Of a DNA stretch of 10,487 nt, positions 1-7,428 are shown in pieces. The notes below the pieces were generated by a model, which saw only the letters and a program-made list of their open reading frames with translations, was not told where the DNA came from and made no database searches. Origin of the DNA: Tubulinosema ratisbonensis (taxonomy: Eukaryota > Microsporidia > Tubulinosematidae). Both the position numbers and the translations under genes were made by a program. Positions within the stretch are counted from its first letter, which is position 1. Every line of letters starts with the position of its first letter. The stretch lies in contig RCSS01000853.1 in the NCBI GenBank assembly GCA_004000155.1, forward strand, positions 1 to 10,487, read 5' to 3'.

Positions 1-1
1 T

Positions 2-811
2 ATGGCGTCAGCAGCTAAGCTCATTTCCCCATTCGCAGGCAGCAAAGATGAAGATGTAAACATATGGATAAGAGACTTCGAACTAATAACATGTGCAGGA
101 AACATCCCTGTTGAACAATCATTGAGGTTAATGATCTGTTGCATGAAGGGAATCGCATTGTCATGGGCATCAGCGCACATACAATGCAATCCAGATGTTA
201 ACATAACACAGTTCAAATATGCTTTAAGTATTCGATTCTCATCCAGAAAGAGGTGTGATCAAATCTTAAAAGAAATTTATTCATTTTCACCAACAAATAT
301 CACAGAATATTTCGATTTATTGGAGAAAATTACGTACTTATTCAATAAAAACTACTTACCATCGGAAGCATTGTGTGACATATTAGTAACAAAATCCCCT
401 AAAGAGTTAAGGGCAACACTATGGCAGCTCAAAAACGAGGGAAAAAACTGGACAGAAATCTACAAAACTGCAGAAGAACTTATTTCGGTTTTGTACACAA
501 ATGATCAAACTCAGAGATTAATCAATGAAAATAATATTGATTATGATCAATCAAATAACAATGAATTTGAAATTAATTTTTTAAAAAAGAAAAAAAATGT
601 AAAAAGATATTTAAATGCTCAAAACCCAAAGAGCGAATGTATTGTACACGGTTATTGTAATCACACAACTGATGAATGTTTATTAATGAAAAGATTAAAG
701 AAACTTGGCATTGTTAAAAACGAGAACTTTGATGGAAAAAATGGGACCAACAATCAGAATAATAATTTGCCTAAAGTAAATAAAACTAAGTACATTTATT
801 CTTGTTTTTAA
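2..811 (+). CDS. gag: Gag-like protein of a Ty3/Gypsy LTR retrotransposon
   Basis: This is the structural (nucleocapsid/capsid-like) protein that packages element RNA in the cytoplasm. The 269-residue reading frame begins like many retrotransposon Gags, with an FxGSKDEDVNIWIRDFE stretch at about residues 11-27. A helical capsid-like region follows to about residue 165, then an Asn/Lys-rich linker. Near the C-terminus is a zinc-knuckle-like motif, C213-x2-H216-x4-H221-x4-C226 (the CHHC variant seen in many Gypsy-type Gags), followed by a basic stretch. The ATG lies one base from the window edge, so a start further upstream cannot be excluded, although the N-terminus looks nearly complete. The stop at 809-811 directly follows TTT in a T5 run, and pol continues in the -1 frame. 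The first 250 or so bases are clearly richer in G+C than the rest of the window. The identification rests on the motif, the N-terminal pattern and the position before pol. Confidence 0.85.
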   Translation: MASAAKLISPFAGSKDEDVNIWIRDFELITCAGNIPVEQSLRLMICCMKGIALSWASAHIQCNPDVNITQFKYALSIRFSSRKRCDQILKEIYSFSPTNITEYFDLLEKITYLFNKNYLPSEALCDILVTKSPKELRATLWQLKNEGKNWTEIYKTAEELISVLYTNDQTQRLINENNIDYDQSNNNEFEINFLKKKKNVKRYLNAQNPKSECIVHGYCNHTTDECLLMKRLKKLGIVKNENFDGKNGTNNQNNNLPKVNKTKYIYSCF

Positions 812-3651
812 GACACAAAAATTTAAATCCTTTTTATGTTTATATAAGCTTCAATAATAAAAAGCATCTCGCTTTGTTGGATACAGGTGCCGAAGTTAGC
901 ATTATAAATCAAAAGATTTTTAAATCCTCTTCAAACGTTACAAATAAAAAAATAATTTCAGCAAGTGGGGATGAACTCACAGTTACCGGAGTTTGTAAAA
1001 ATTTTGGGTTTGAAATACATAATAAAAAGTTTAATAATGATTTTTTTATTACAAAAAATTCTCCTGAATATGTCATTTTAGGCAATGATTTTATCTTAAA
1101 TAACCTAGAAGTACTACGTTCAATCATCAACAAAAACAACAATAAGACAGATATGAACAATAAAAGTAAACAATGCAATACAACAATCATGACAAAATTA
1201 GAGCTCGAAGAAGATGTTAAAAGCTTAATCAACGAATACAAACCTGTTTTTAAATGCAATATTGACCATCATAATTATTGCAAAACAGGTCAACATACTA
1301 TTGTAACAACATCTGAAACTCCTATAAAACAATCTAATGGCAAAATCCCATTATTTTGGGAGCAAGAAATTGACAAAGAAGTTCAGAATTTATTACATGC
1401 AGGAATTATAAGGAAATCAAACAGCCCTTGGCGAAGCAGAATAGTACCTATAAAAAAACCTAATGGCACATTGAGATTATGCATTGATTATAGACCACTA
1501 AATAATGTTACAATAAAGGATCAATACCCTATACCAAGGATTGATTACATACTAAATTCATTAAGAAACTCTACAATATTTACGTCTTTGGATGCCACCA
1601 AAGGTTACTTTCAAATAAGACTAGAAGAGAAGTCAAAAGAAAAAACTGCTTTTTCTTGGAAAAATGNACTGTATGAATTTAACAGAATGCCCTTCGGTCT
1701 GTGTAACGGGCCGGCGACATTTCAAAGGATTATGGACATTGTGTTGGGAAAACTCGGTGCCTCGTATGTCTGTTGTTATTTTGATGATATAATTATACAT
1801 TCTCAATCAAAAGAACAGCACTTACAACATATAAAAAACGTCTTAAATGTCTTATCAGAGGCCAACATACTTATAAACCTGGATAAATGTAAGTTTATGA
1901 AAGAAGAAATTAAAATACTTGGATATTTAATAAAAAAAAATTCAATTAAACCAGATCCGGAGAAGGTCGAGGCAATACAGCGCATACAAAAACCTGTTAC
2001 CATAAAGGAATTGAGATCTTTTCTAGGTTCCTTAAACCTATGTCGGGAATTTATTAAAAATTTTAGTGAGAAAACATATTTGTTATATGAACATTTGAAA
2101 AATAAAAAATCAAATAGCACAGCTATCATAAATTGGAACAAAAATAGCTTGAAGCAATTTAGAGATATCAAAAATGAAATTCGAAAAGAAATGATCAAAA
2201 TACAGCCAGATTTAAGAAAAGAATTTATATTGACTACTGATGCCTCGAATATTGCAATCGGAGCAGTACTATCTCAGAAAAATGACGAAGGTAAGGAAGT
2301 AGTTATTTCTTGCTACAGCAAATGTTTAGACAAGTGTCAAAAAAATTATAGCATTACCGATAAGGAATTATTAGCTATTGTAAAGTCAACAGAGCATTTT
2401 AAACAATACTTATTAGGCAAACAATTCCTACTTAAAACAGACCATAACGCATTAAAATACATAAAAGAATCTAAAAATTTGAATGCAAGAATGCTTAGAT
2501 GGTCACTTAAACTTCAAGACTATGATTTTAGATTAGAATACATACCAGGTGCAGATAATCAAGCCGACTGTTTAAGCAGAATCAACAATATTGGTTCCAT
2601 TAATAACATAATTAAAAAGAAAATTATAAATGATCAAAAAGAAAAGCAGGATATTTTAAAACATTATCATATTACTTTAGGACATGGATCAAAATTAAAT
2701 ATGTATTATAACTTAAAAGAAAAGTACTTTTGGAAAAGATTATACAATGACATAAAAGAGTACATAAAGAAGTGTGATATATGTTTGAAGTCTGGATATG
2801 AACAAATTAATACTAAAAACAAGATAATTAATTCCTCACAAAGAAATGAAATGTGGCAAGTAGATCTCATAGGATATCTAGACGAAACAAGGAACAATAA
2901 TAAATATATACTTGTCGCAATAGACCATTATACAAAGTGGCTAGAGGCAATCGCAATCAAAGGAAAGGATTCTAAAACAATAAGTGATGCACTTTACAAG
3001 ATTGTTTTTGAAAAACATGGAATACCTAAATTTATTGTCTCCGACAACGGATTGGAATTCTCAAACAAAGAGATAAGATCATTGGAAAAGAATTTTAATT
3101 TTAAATGGCTATTTAATTCTNCAGGAAATCATTCTTNGGTCGGGGCAATCGAAAGAGCAAACCAAACACTGCTTAACAAAGTAAAAAAATTATGTGACTT
3201 TGGTAAAACCGAATGGGATNCGGTCCTGAACGATGCTGTTTCTGCTTATAATTACTCTTATAATAGAAGCATATCAATGTCTCCTTTTGTACTTAATAAG
3301 CTACATTTACCAATACTTCCTATTGATTGTAAACACGGACTGGCTCCAAACATGTTATCTAGGGATGAAATAATAAATAAAAGAAACAAGCATTTTAAAA
3401 TTTATGCAAAAAAACACATTGAAAGAGGAAAGAGGCAATGTTTTAATGATTTTAAAATCAACGATAAAGTTTTAGTATACAGAAAACAGCTGGGGAAGAA
3501 ATTAAAAAACAATTGGATTCCGGGATATGTTATTAAACAAAANGTTAATGATGATTCTTATCTTGCTGAGAGTATTGATTCAAAATTAAGGGTCAGCAAG
3601 AAACACTTAAAACTTGATACATCAAAACTAAGCGAAGGGGTGTCGATGTAG
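802..3651 (+). CDS. pol: Pol polyprotein (protease, reverse transcriptase, RNase H, integrase), Ty3/Gypsy type
   Basis: This polyprotein copies element RNA into DNA and inserts it into the genome. Numbering from the TTG at 802, the domains run in Ty3/Gypsy order. The aspartic protease has LLDTGAE with D27. The reverse transcriptase spans about 195-370, with SLDATKGYFQ (D264), the MPFGLCNGPATFQ block and YFDD at 326-329. RNase H carries D480, E522 and D547. The integrase has an H623/H628/C658/C661 zinc module and a D688, D748, E784 triad, with 35 residues between the last two, ending in a GPY/F-like WIPGYV region. All catalytic residues are present and there are no internal stops, so the copy looks intact apart from single undetermined bases (1667, 3121, 3137, 3220, 3543), which keep the frame. 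No ATG opens the frame. It is open from 790 and is presumably reached by -1 frameshifting from gag, or is fused to gag if a T was missed. The last four codons overlap the LTR start. Confidence 0.95.
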   Translation: MFLRHKNLNPFYVYISFNNKKHLALLDTGAEVSIINQKIFKSSSNVTNKKIISASGDELTVTGVCKNFGFEIHNKKFNNDFFITKNSPEYVILGNDFILNNLEVLRSIINKNNNKTDMNNKSKQCNTTIMTKLELEEDVKSLINEYKPVFKCNIDHHNYCKTGQHTIVTTSETPIKQSNGKIPLFWEQEIDKEVQNLLHAGIIRKSNSPWRSRIVPIKKPNGTLRLCIDYRPLNNVTIKDQYPIPRIDYILNSLRNSTIFTSLDATKGYFQIRLEEKSKEKTAFSWKNXLYEFNRMPFGLCNGPATFQRIMDIVLGKLGASYVCCYFDDIIIHSQSKEQHLQHIKNVLNVLSEANILINLDKCKFMKEEIKILGYLIKKNSIKPDPEKVEAIQRIQKPVTIKELRSFLGSLNLCREFIKNFSEKTYLLYEHLKNKKSNSTAIINWNKNSLKQFRDIKNEIRKEMIKIQPDLRKEFILTTDASNIAIGAVLSQKNDEGKEVVISCYSKCLDKCQKNYSITDKELLAIVKSTEHFKQYLLGKQFLLKTDHNALKYIKESKNLNARMLRWSLKLQDYDFRLEYIPGADNQADCLSRINNIGSINNIIKKKIINDQKEKQDILKHYHITLGHGSKLNMYYNLKEKYFWKRLYNDIKEYIKKCDICLKSGYEQINTKNKIINSSQRNEMWQVDLIGYLDETRNNNKYILVAIDHYTKWLEAIAIKGKDSKTISDALYKIVFEKHGIPKFIVSDNGLEFSNKEIRSLEKNFNFKWLFNSXGNHSXVGAIERANQTLLNKVKKLCDFGKTEWDXVLNDAVSAYNYSYNRSISMSPFVLNKLHLPILPIDCKHGLAPNMLSRDEIINKRNKHFKIYAKKHIERGKRQCFNDFKINDKVLVYRKQLGKKLKNNWIPGYVIKQXVNDDSYLAESIDSKLRVSKKHLKLDTSKLSEGVSM
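805..811 (+). promoter_or_regulatory. Candidate -1 frameshift site (or miscalled T run) joining gag to pol
   Basis: In the gag frame the codons are TGT TTT TAA. A Phe-tRNA on TTT at 806-808 can re-pair perfectly with TTT at 805-807, turning the TAA stop into a TTA sense codon and entering the pol frame. The pol frame is open from 790 (its upstream stop is TAA at 787-789), so the overlap is only about 20 bases. This is not a classic X-XXY-YYZ heptamer. A true T6 run would instead fuse gag and pol into a single ORF, so sequencing error is an equal alternative. Confidence 0.4.
3631..3640 (+). promoter_or_regulatory. Polypurine tract (plus-strand primer) of the retrotransposon
   Basis: A purine-rich block ending in GAAGGGG sits immediately before TGTCGATG. 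LTR elements place the RNase H-resistant plus-strand primer directly against the 3' LTR, which begins TG. The tract lies inside the last codons of pol, an economical layout. Confidence 0.6.
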
Positions 3652-3763
3652 TATTTATAANTATTGTTTTATATCCTAAATTTTTATGGAGTTATATAAA
3701 GAAGATACTTTTAAGTCGATATATTTATTTAAAAATAAACATGTGGTAAAATATGTTTTTACA
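3641..3763 (+). repeat. Start of 3' LTR (end tentative)
   Basis: The left end is placed at TGTCGATG directly after the polypurine tract. A TATATAAA box lies at 3693-3700, about 52 bases in, and could be the LTR promoter. The right end is only a guess. The first TG...CA-compatible end is the ACA at 3761-3763, giving 123 bases, but an AATAAA polyadenylation-like signal at 3765-3770 suggests the LTR may extend further. Without the 5' LTR for comparison the end cannot be fixed. Confidence 0.35.
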
Positions 3764-4731
3764 TAATAAAATACAGCTCAAGATATTATGAATCTTAATA
3801 TTTAAACTAAGCTTAGTGTGTTATGTACATTTTATTTTAATAAATAAATTAAAATAAAAAAGAGTAAAAATTTAATAATATTATTTAAATTTTTATTCAT
3901 GTTATAAGTCATAAAACATATTCCATCAATGAATTAAAGATACCTGTCAAATGAAGGTATAAAACCTCTTAAAGTTAAAGAAAATTAAGTTTAATTAGCA
4001 ATCATAAAGAAACAATAAAATAGTATATTTTTAAATTATGGAACATATTGTGGTACCAAAGAGATACCACATTAAGTTGAAATAAATGAAAATGGTTTAT
4101 TTCCATTTATGGCAGTTAATTTTAATTTTTTAAGTAAGAAAGACGTTTATTTTATTTTAAGATATCATACAAGAAAGAAATAATAAATTTAAAATATGTA
4201 ATCAAAAATTAATCAATGAATGAAAATAGATAATTCTATTTTTACTAAATATCTCAACTTAAAAAAAGATAAAAGTAAATTTATTTAATCTTTAAAACTG
4301 GACTAAAAAGGGGTTTTTGAAGAAGCCTTATAAAAATATATAAATTTAATGTTAATAATTATAAAAAATGAAATTCTCGTAAATGCAAGAAATTCATCAT
4401 AAAAACTTTGATTTAAAAATCAATTTTTGTTTTTATTCATGGTAAATATAAGAGAAATTATAAATTAAAAAAGATTTTAACGTGTTTAATATTTCAAAAA
4501 CTTCGACCAAGACAGTATATTTCTGCTGGGATTTTATAAGGTTATAAAAATATCATTCTATTTTTGAAAAAAAATGTTTACATTCTACTAAAAAATTTGA
4601 CAAAAAATAAATAAAAATTATTTTTTAAGATGTTTAGATTCTAAAAAAAAGATTATTTCTCACATTTGTGGTAAAAGTAAAGGTTTCATAAAACATTCAA
4701 AAAATTTATAATATTATATTTTATTAATCTA
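3764..4731. other. A+T-rich intergenic region with no recognisable gene
   Basis: This stretch lies between the retrotransposon and the 3' end of the MscS-like gene. All frames are interrupted and I see no tRNA, rRNA or protein similarity. It may include the rest of the LTR. Several short inverted repeats occur: arms at 3940-3945/3955-3960, 4049-4055/4065-4071, 4090-4095/4103-4108, 4221-4230/4235-4244, 4368-4377/4388-4397 and 4408-4414/4417-4423. At this base composition that number is about what chance gives. Two patches, around 4300-4320 and 4500-4540, are less A+T-rich and might be decayed remnants. Confidence 0.7.
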
Positions 4732-6261
4732 TCATGTGTCATTTAATACCATTACTTCTCTATCCATTGGTAAATATTTAATTTTGTAATCTTCTAAACT
4801 ACCAAACAAATAATTCATAAACTTATTTTGATTCACCCACATAAAAAAAGGGTTCTGATAATTCATTGTATGTTTCACATGAAAAATTATTTTAAGATAA
4901 TTACTGTTTATAATTTCATTAAAATTAACTTTGATTGATATGATAGAATTGCTGCAATTACAAAAAGATTTAAGATCCTTTCTAAATTTGTCAAAAGATT
5001 GCATGTCTATGTCTTTGGTTACCAAAATTTTTACTTCCCAGATCTGAGATACTGATCGCATAATATTAAATATAGCTTCTTTACTTAATTTTTCATTATC
5101 AAAGAAAGTTACTTCTCCACACCACTTTTGTAATTTTGTAGAGATAAGTGAAATGTCTCTTACCAAATAAACTTCATTCTTAATTTTTATTCTGTCATTA
5201 ACATTAAATGGATTGGAAATTAAAATAAAAAAAGATGCTTCTGCTAATCTTCCTATAGAAGGTCTAACCAAATAAATACAAAAAGAAATTAAAAATACAA
5301 AAATTAAAGTACCAGAGCTGGGAAAAAGTATCATTAAGGAAATAAATAAAATAAATTCAAAAAAATAGCTAAAAATTTTCACCTTTTCTAATAATTGAAA
5401 CATTTTGTCAATGGAATCGTACAAATTTTCTCTTTCTNTGCAAATTTCATTCATATTTTCAGAGAAAGTTTCAAAATCAAGCGTATTTTCTGACCTACGA
5501 TAAGAAATAGAGTTAAAAAAGAACATTCCGCAAACATTAAAACACCTTATAAATACATCTTTACGCAATTCCTTCTTATTTGGATCCTTTTTGTTGCCAA
5601 CTGCGCTAAATTCTTCTTCATTTAATATTGTAATCATTGAACCATGTCCCTTTTCGAACTTTATTTTATTTTTTACGTACCTATTAAAACAAAATATAAT
5701 GTCCTCATTGGGTTCAACTAATTTATCGAAAAAATCATGCAAATCAATAGATTTTGGTTTACCATTTTCATGAAATGAATAAATATTTGGTTCGTACGAT
5801 TTTAACTTAGAACCACTTGTATCAGAAGAATTTTCAACCATTTGAATAAATAACTCTAATTTTATTAAGTCATTGAAGTAATAACTAGTAATTTTAGATT
5901 CATAATTTGTTCTAACATAAAAAATGAAAGAAACTCTTAAAATATCAAGCACTAAAAAAATAATGATAGTTGCATAATTCTGAAAGAAAATTAGGAATGG
6001 AATAAGCTGGCGACAGAAGTAATAGATAAGAACAATAAAAATATACTTAAAAATAGTGCTTAAAATCCATTTCTCATAAATGTTTTTGCTGTCCTTGAAT
6101 ATTATTCTGGACAAATAGAAATTAAGAGAAGAAATGGCTATAAATATACATAATACTGGTTTTATCATACTATCATTTACTTTTGTGTACAGTACTAAGA
6201 GAATAAGCTGTAAGAATTGGAATAAAATGAATATGATGTAATGAATTCTATTTGCTATCAT
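4732..6261 (-). CDS. MscS-family mechanosensitive ion channel, fungal (Msy-like) layout
   Basis: This is a membrane channel expected to open under membrane tension and release ions or small solutes during hypo-osmotic stress. In yeasts, Msy1/Msy2 act on internal membranes. The 509-residue protein has hydrophobic segments at about 6-26, 34-50, 66-82 and 86-116. A soluble stretch of about 180 residues follows, then segments at about 296-314 and 316-334 that lead into the pore-helix and beta-domain region. There, RPSIGRLAEASFFILISNPFNVNDRIKI (about 333-360) followed by VRDISLISTKL and an FNIMRS end match the MscS core. RENLYDSIDKM at 277-287 matches the link before the pore in fungal Msy proteins, where an EF-hand precedes it. 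Here that region (about 214-272) has no convincing calcium loop. The start at 6261 is favoured by a CCC tract three bases upstream. One N (5438) gives an unknown residue near 275. The following gene on this strand, NF-YC, is separate. Confidence 0.8.
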   Translation of the reverse strand: MIANRIHYIIFILFQFLQLILLVLYTKVNDSMIKPVLCIFIAISSLNFYLSRIIFKDSKNIYEKWILSTIFKYIFIVLIYYFCRQLIPFLIFFQNYATIIIFLVLDILRVSFIFYVRTNYESKITSYYFNDLIKLELFIQMVENSSDTSGSKLKSYEPNIYSFHENGKPKSIDLHDFFDKLVEPNEDIIFCFNRYVKNKIKFEKGHGSMITILNEEEFSAVGNKKDPNKKELRKDVFIRCFNVCGMFFFNSISYRRSENTLDFETFSENMNEICXERENLYDSIDKMFQLLEKVKIFSYFFEFILFISLMILFPSSGTLIFVFLISFCIYLVRPSIGRLAEASFFILISNPFNVNDRIKIKNEVYLVRDISLISTKLQKWCGEVTFFDNEKLSKEAIFNIMRSVSQIWEVKILVTKDIDMQSFDKFRKDLKSFCNCSNSIISIKVNFNEIINSNYLKIIFHVKHTMNYQNPFFMWVNQNKFMNYLFGSLEDYKIKYLPMDREVMVLNDT

Positions 6262-6264
6262 AAT

Positions 6265-6267
6265 GGG
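6265..6267 (-). promoter_or_regulatory. CCC-type start signal of the MscS-like gene
   Basis: Read on the minus strand, CCC lies three bases before the ATG (CCCATT-ATG) in DNA otherwise almost free of C. CCC-like motifs directly upstream of start codons have been described in microsporidia. Here the motif supports the chosen start. Confidence 0.5.
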
Positions 6268-6422
6268 ATAATTTTTAATGATTTTATTTTAAAAAGGAGA
6301 GTTTAAAAAATAACATTCATAAAAAATATTATTTATTTGGATTTTTTTAAAAACTAAATAAGCAAAAATTAAAAAAATTAATAAAAAAAATTAATAAAAA
6401 TTAAAAAACATTAAAAAAAATA

Positions 6423-6461
6423 GAAAAAAATTGAAAAAAATTGAAAAAAATTGAAAAAATT
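6423..6461 (+). repeat. Tandem 10-bp A-tract repeat, (GAAAAAAATT)x3 plus a 9-bp copy
   Basis: Three exact copies of GAAAAAAATT at 6423-6432, 6433-6442 and 6443-6452 are followed by a one-A-shorter copy at 6453-6461. Looser A7-A8 blocks continue on both sides (about 6360-6480). The 10-bp period is close to the DNA helical repeat, so the tracts are in phase and should bend the DNA. Confidence 0.9.
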
Positions 6462-6724
6462 AAAAATTTAATAAAAAAAATAAAAATGATAAAAATAATA
6501 AAAATCTCATTTAAATTAAGGAATAAAAGATTTAAATAAGAAAATCTTTAGTTTTAGAATTAAAAGACATAATTTAAAAATTTTGAATATTTAAAAAAAG
6601 ATCAAAAATTAAAAAATTTATTTTAATTTTGAGTTTAACAAACAACATTTCAAAAAAATAATTATATTATGCAATCTAAAANNNTATATTTATATCCATT
6701 TATTTTATATACATTTTTACAAGT

Positions 6725-7216
6725 TTATTGCTGATCTTGTTCATCAGGAAATGATCCCATAAAATTTTGATTATTGGGAATGATTGGATCATCAATATCT
6801 CTCTCTATTGCATCACCAACATATCTATTTCTCATTTGTTGTAAGCTTAATTTGTTCATTTCTCCCAGTGCTGTTTCTACTTGGCTCTTTGGCGCAATAT
6901 AAATCAGAAAATCATACATGTCTGACGTTTTTATGGCTGCTGAGATGTCACTTCGTTGTAAAATTCTTCTTTTATTTTCATCTGTGTTAGTCCAAGCACG
7001 TATAGTTAGTTCTTCAATAAATGCCTCTGTAACCTTAGAGAATAAAATAGGCACCTCAGAGGCCACCATCCTAGCACCCTCTTCCACTTTCATAAGTCTT
7101 TTTATCCTTGCTAAAGGTAACTTTACATCCTTAAAATTATAATCGTCTCTTGATAAATTGTACTCGAGCTCCATCCAATATTTTTCAAGAGCATTAAATC
7201 TAAATTTATCATCCAT
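6725..7216 (-). CDS. HAP5: NF-YC / HAP5 histone-fold subunit of the CCAAT-binding factor
   Basis: This is the C subunit of the heterotrimeric NF-Y (HAP2/3/5) transcription factor. It pairs through a histone fold with NF-YB and, together with NF-YA, binds CCAAT boxes in the nucleus. The 163-residue protein carries the family signature almost intact: YWMELEYN before the fold (13-20), LPLARIKRLMKVEE (33-46), SEVPILFSKVTEAFIEELTIRAW (53-75), TDENKRRILQRSDISAAI (78-95) and YDFLIYIAP (101-109). The C-terminal tail is short and ends Asp/Gln-rich. The N-terminal extension is only about 28 residues, so there is little room for the Hap4-recruitment region known from yeast Hap5. The start at 7216 is supported by a CCCC tract immediately upstream on the minus strand. 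NC2-alpha and Dpb3-like proteins share the fold, but NKRRILQRSDI and LPLARIK favour NF-YC. The gene diverges from the RPA1-like gene across about 212 bp. Confidence 0.93.
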   Translation of the reverse strand: MDDKFRFNALEKYWMELEYNLSRDDYNFKDVKLPLARIKRLMKVEEGARMVASEVPILFSKVTEAFIEELTIRAWTNTDENKRRILQRSDISAAIKTSDMYDFLIYIAPKSQVETALGEMNKLSLQQMRNRYVGDAIERDIDDPIIPNNQNFMGSFPDEQDQQ

Positions 7217-7220
7217 GGGG
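7217..7220 (-). promoter_or_regulatory. CCCC start signal of the NF-YC gene
   Basis: On the minus strand CCCC directly abuts the ATG (TTTACCCC-ATG). This is a rare C run in a spacer that is overwhelmingly A+T. It matches the CCC-type start signals reported in microsporidia and fixes the start. Confidence 0.55.
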
Positions 7221-7428
7221 TAAAGTTTTAAAAATGATTTAATTCATAAAATTGTGTTTTCATACTTTAATGTTTGAAGATCTCCTGAAAAATCATTGGT
7301 GAGTTTTTTTTGTTTGTCTTAAATTTGCAAAATTTTTTTACGAAAATGTTTGATAAATCAAAAAAAAATATTTTTTATTTTAAAACAAAGTTTCAATTTT
7401 TATTTTTAGCATTGATTACTAAAAAAAC

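Larger units (their letters stand above)
2..3763 (+). mobile_element. Ty3/Gypsy LTR retrotransposon, 5' end missing
   Basis: The element comprises gag, then pol in the order protease, RT, RNase H, integrase, then a polypurine tract and an LTR start. The 5' LTR, primer-binding site and leader lie outside the window, so LTR identity (insertion age) and target-site duplications cannot be assessed. The coding parts contain no nonsense mutations, which suggests a recent or still active copy. Microsporidian genomes are known to carry elements of this class. The right boundary is uncertain and depends on the tentative LTR end. Confidence 0.85.
6262..6724. other. A-tract-rich spacer upstream of the MscS-like gene
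   Basis: This 463-base stretch lies between two minus-strand genes and holds no ORF or RNA gene I can support. From about 6290 to 6520 the plus strand is almost wholly A with isolated T or TT, so the sense strand upstream of the channel gene is T-rich. It contains the phased A-tract repeat annotated separately and an N run at 6682-6684. The part next to 6724 is the 3' flank of NF-YC. Confidence 0.75.

Noticed and set aside
909..1259. Minus-strand open frame inside pol (likewise 1803-2198, 2706-2897)
   Set aside because: Antisense shadows of well-identified protease, RT and integrase coding. Their Leu/Ser/Phe-rich composition mirrors Lys/Asn/Glu-rich sense codons.
1889..1894. GTAAGT inside pol as an intron donor
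   Set aside because: It lies in intact RT coding sequence with family-like residues on both sides; splicing would damage the domain.
3737..4434. A series of short stem-loops with loops of 2-10 nt downstream of the retrotransposon, taken as a possible structured RNA cluster
   Set aside because: At this A+T content an estimated handful of perfect 7-bp hairpins per kb is expected by chance. The stems share no sequence and vary in length, so there is no signal beyond composition.
3742..4676. TGTGGTAAAA occurring at 3742-3751 and 4667-4676 as the two ends of a longer LTR or direct repeat
   Set aside because: A single shared 10-mer with unrelated flanks in simple-composition DNA; no further match extends it.
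6784..7142. Plus-strand frames opposite NF-YC, and the plus-strand frame 5591-5773 opposite the channel gene
   Set aside because: They overlap strongly conserved coding sequence on the other strand and resemble nothing.
7270..7304. Mini-exon ATG TTT GAA GAT... ending at GTGAGT, as a first exon of the RPA1-like gene
   Set aside because: The acceptors tested (AG at 7390, 7409 and 7450) all lead to an immediate or early stop, so it cannot be spliced to the zinc-ribbon frame.
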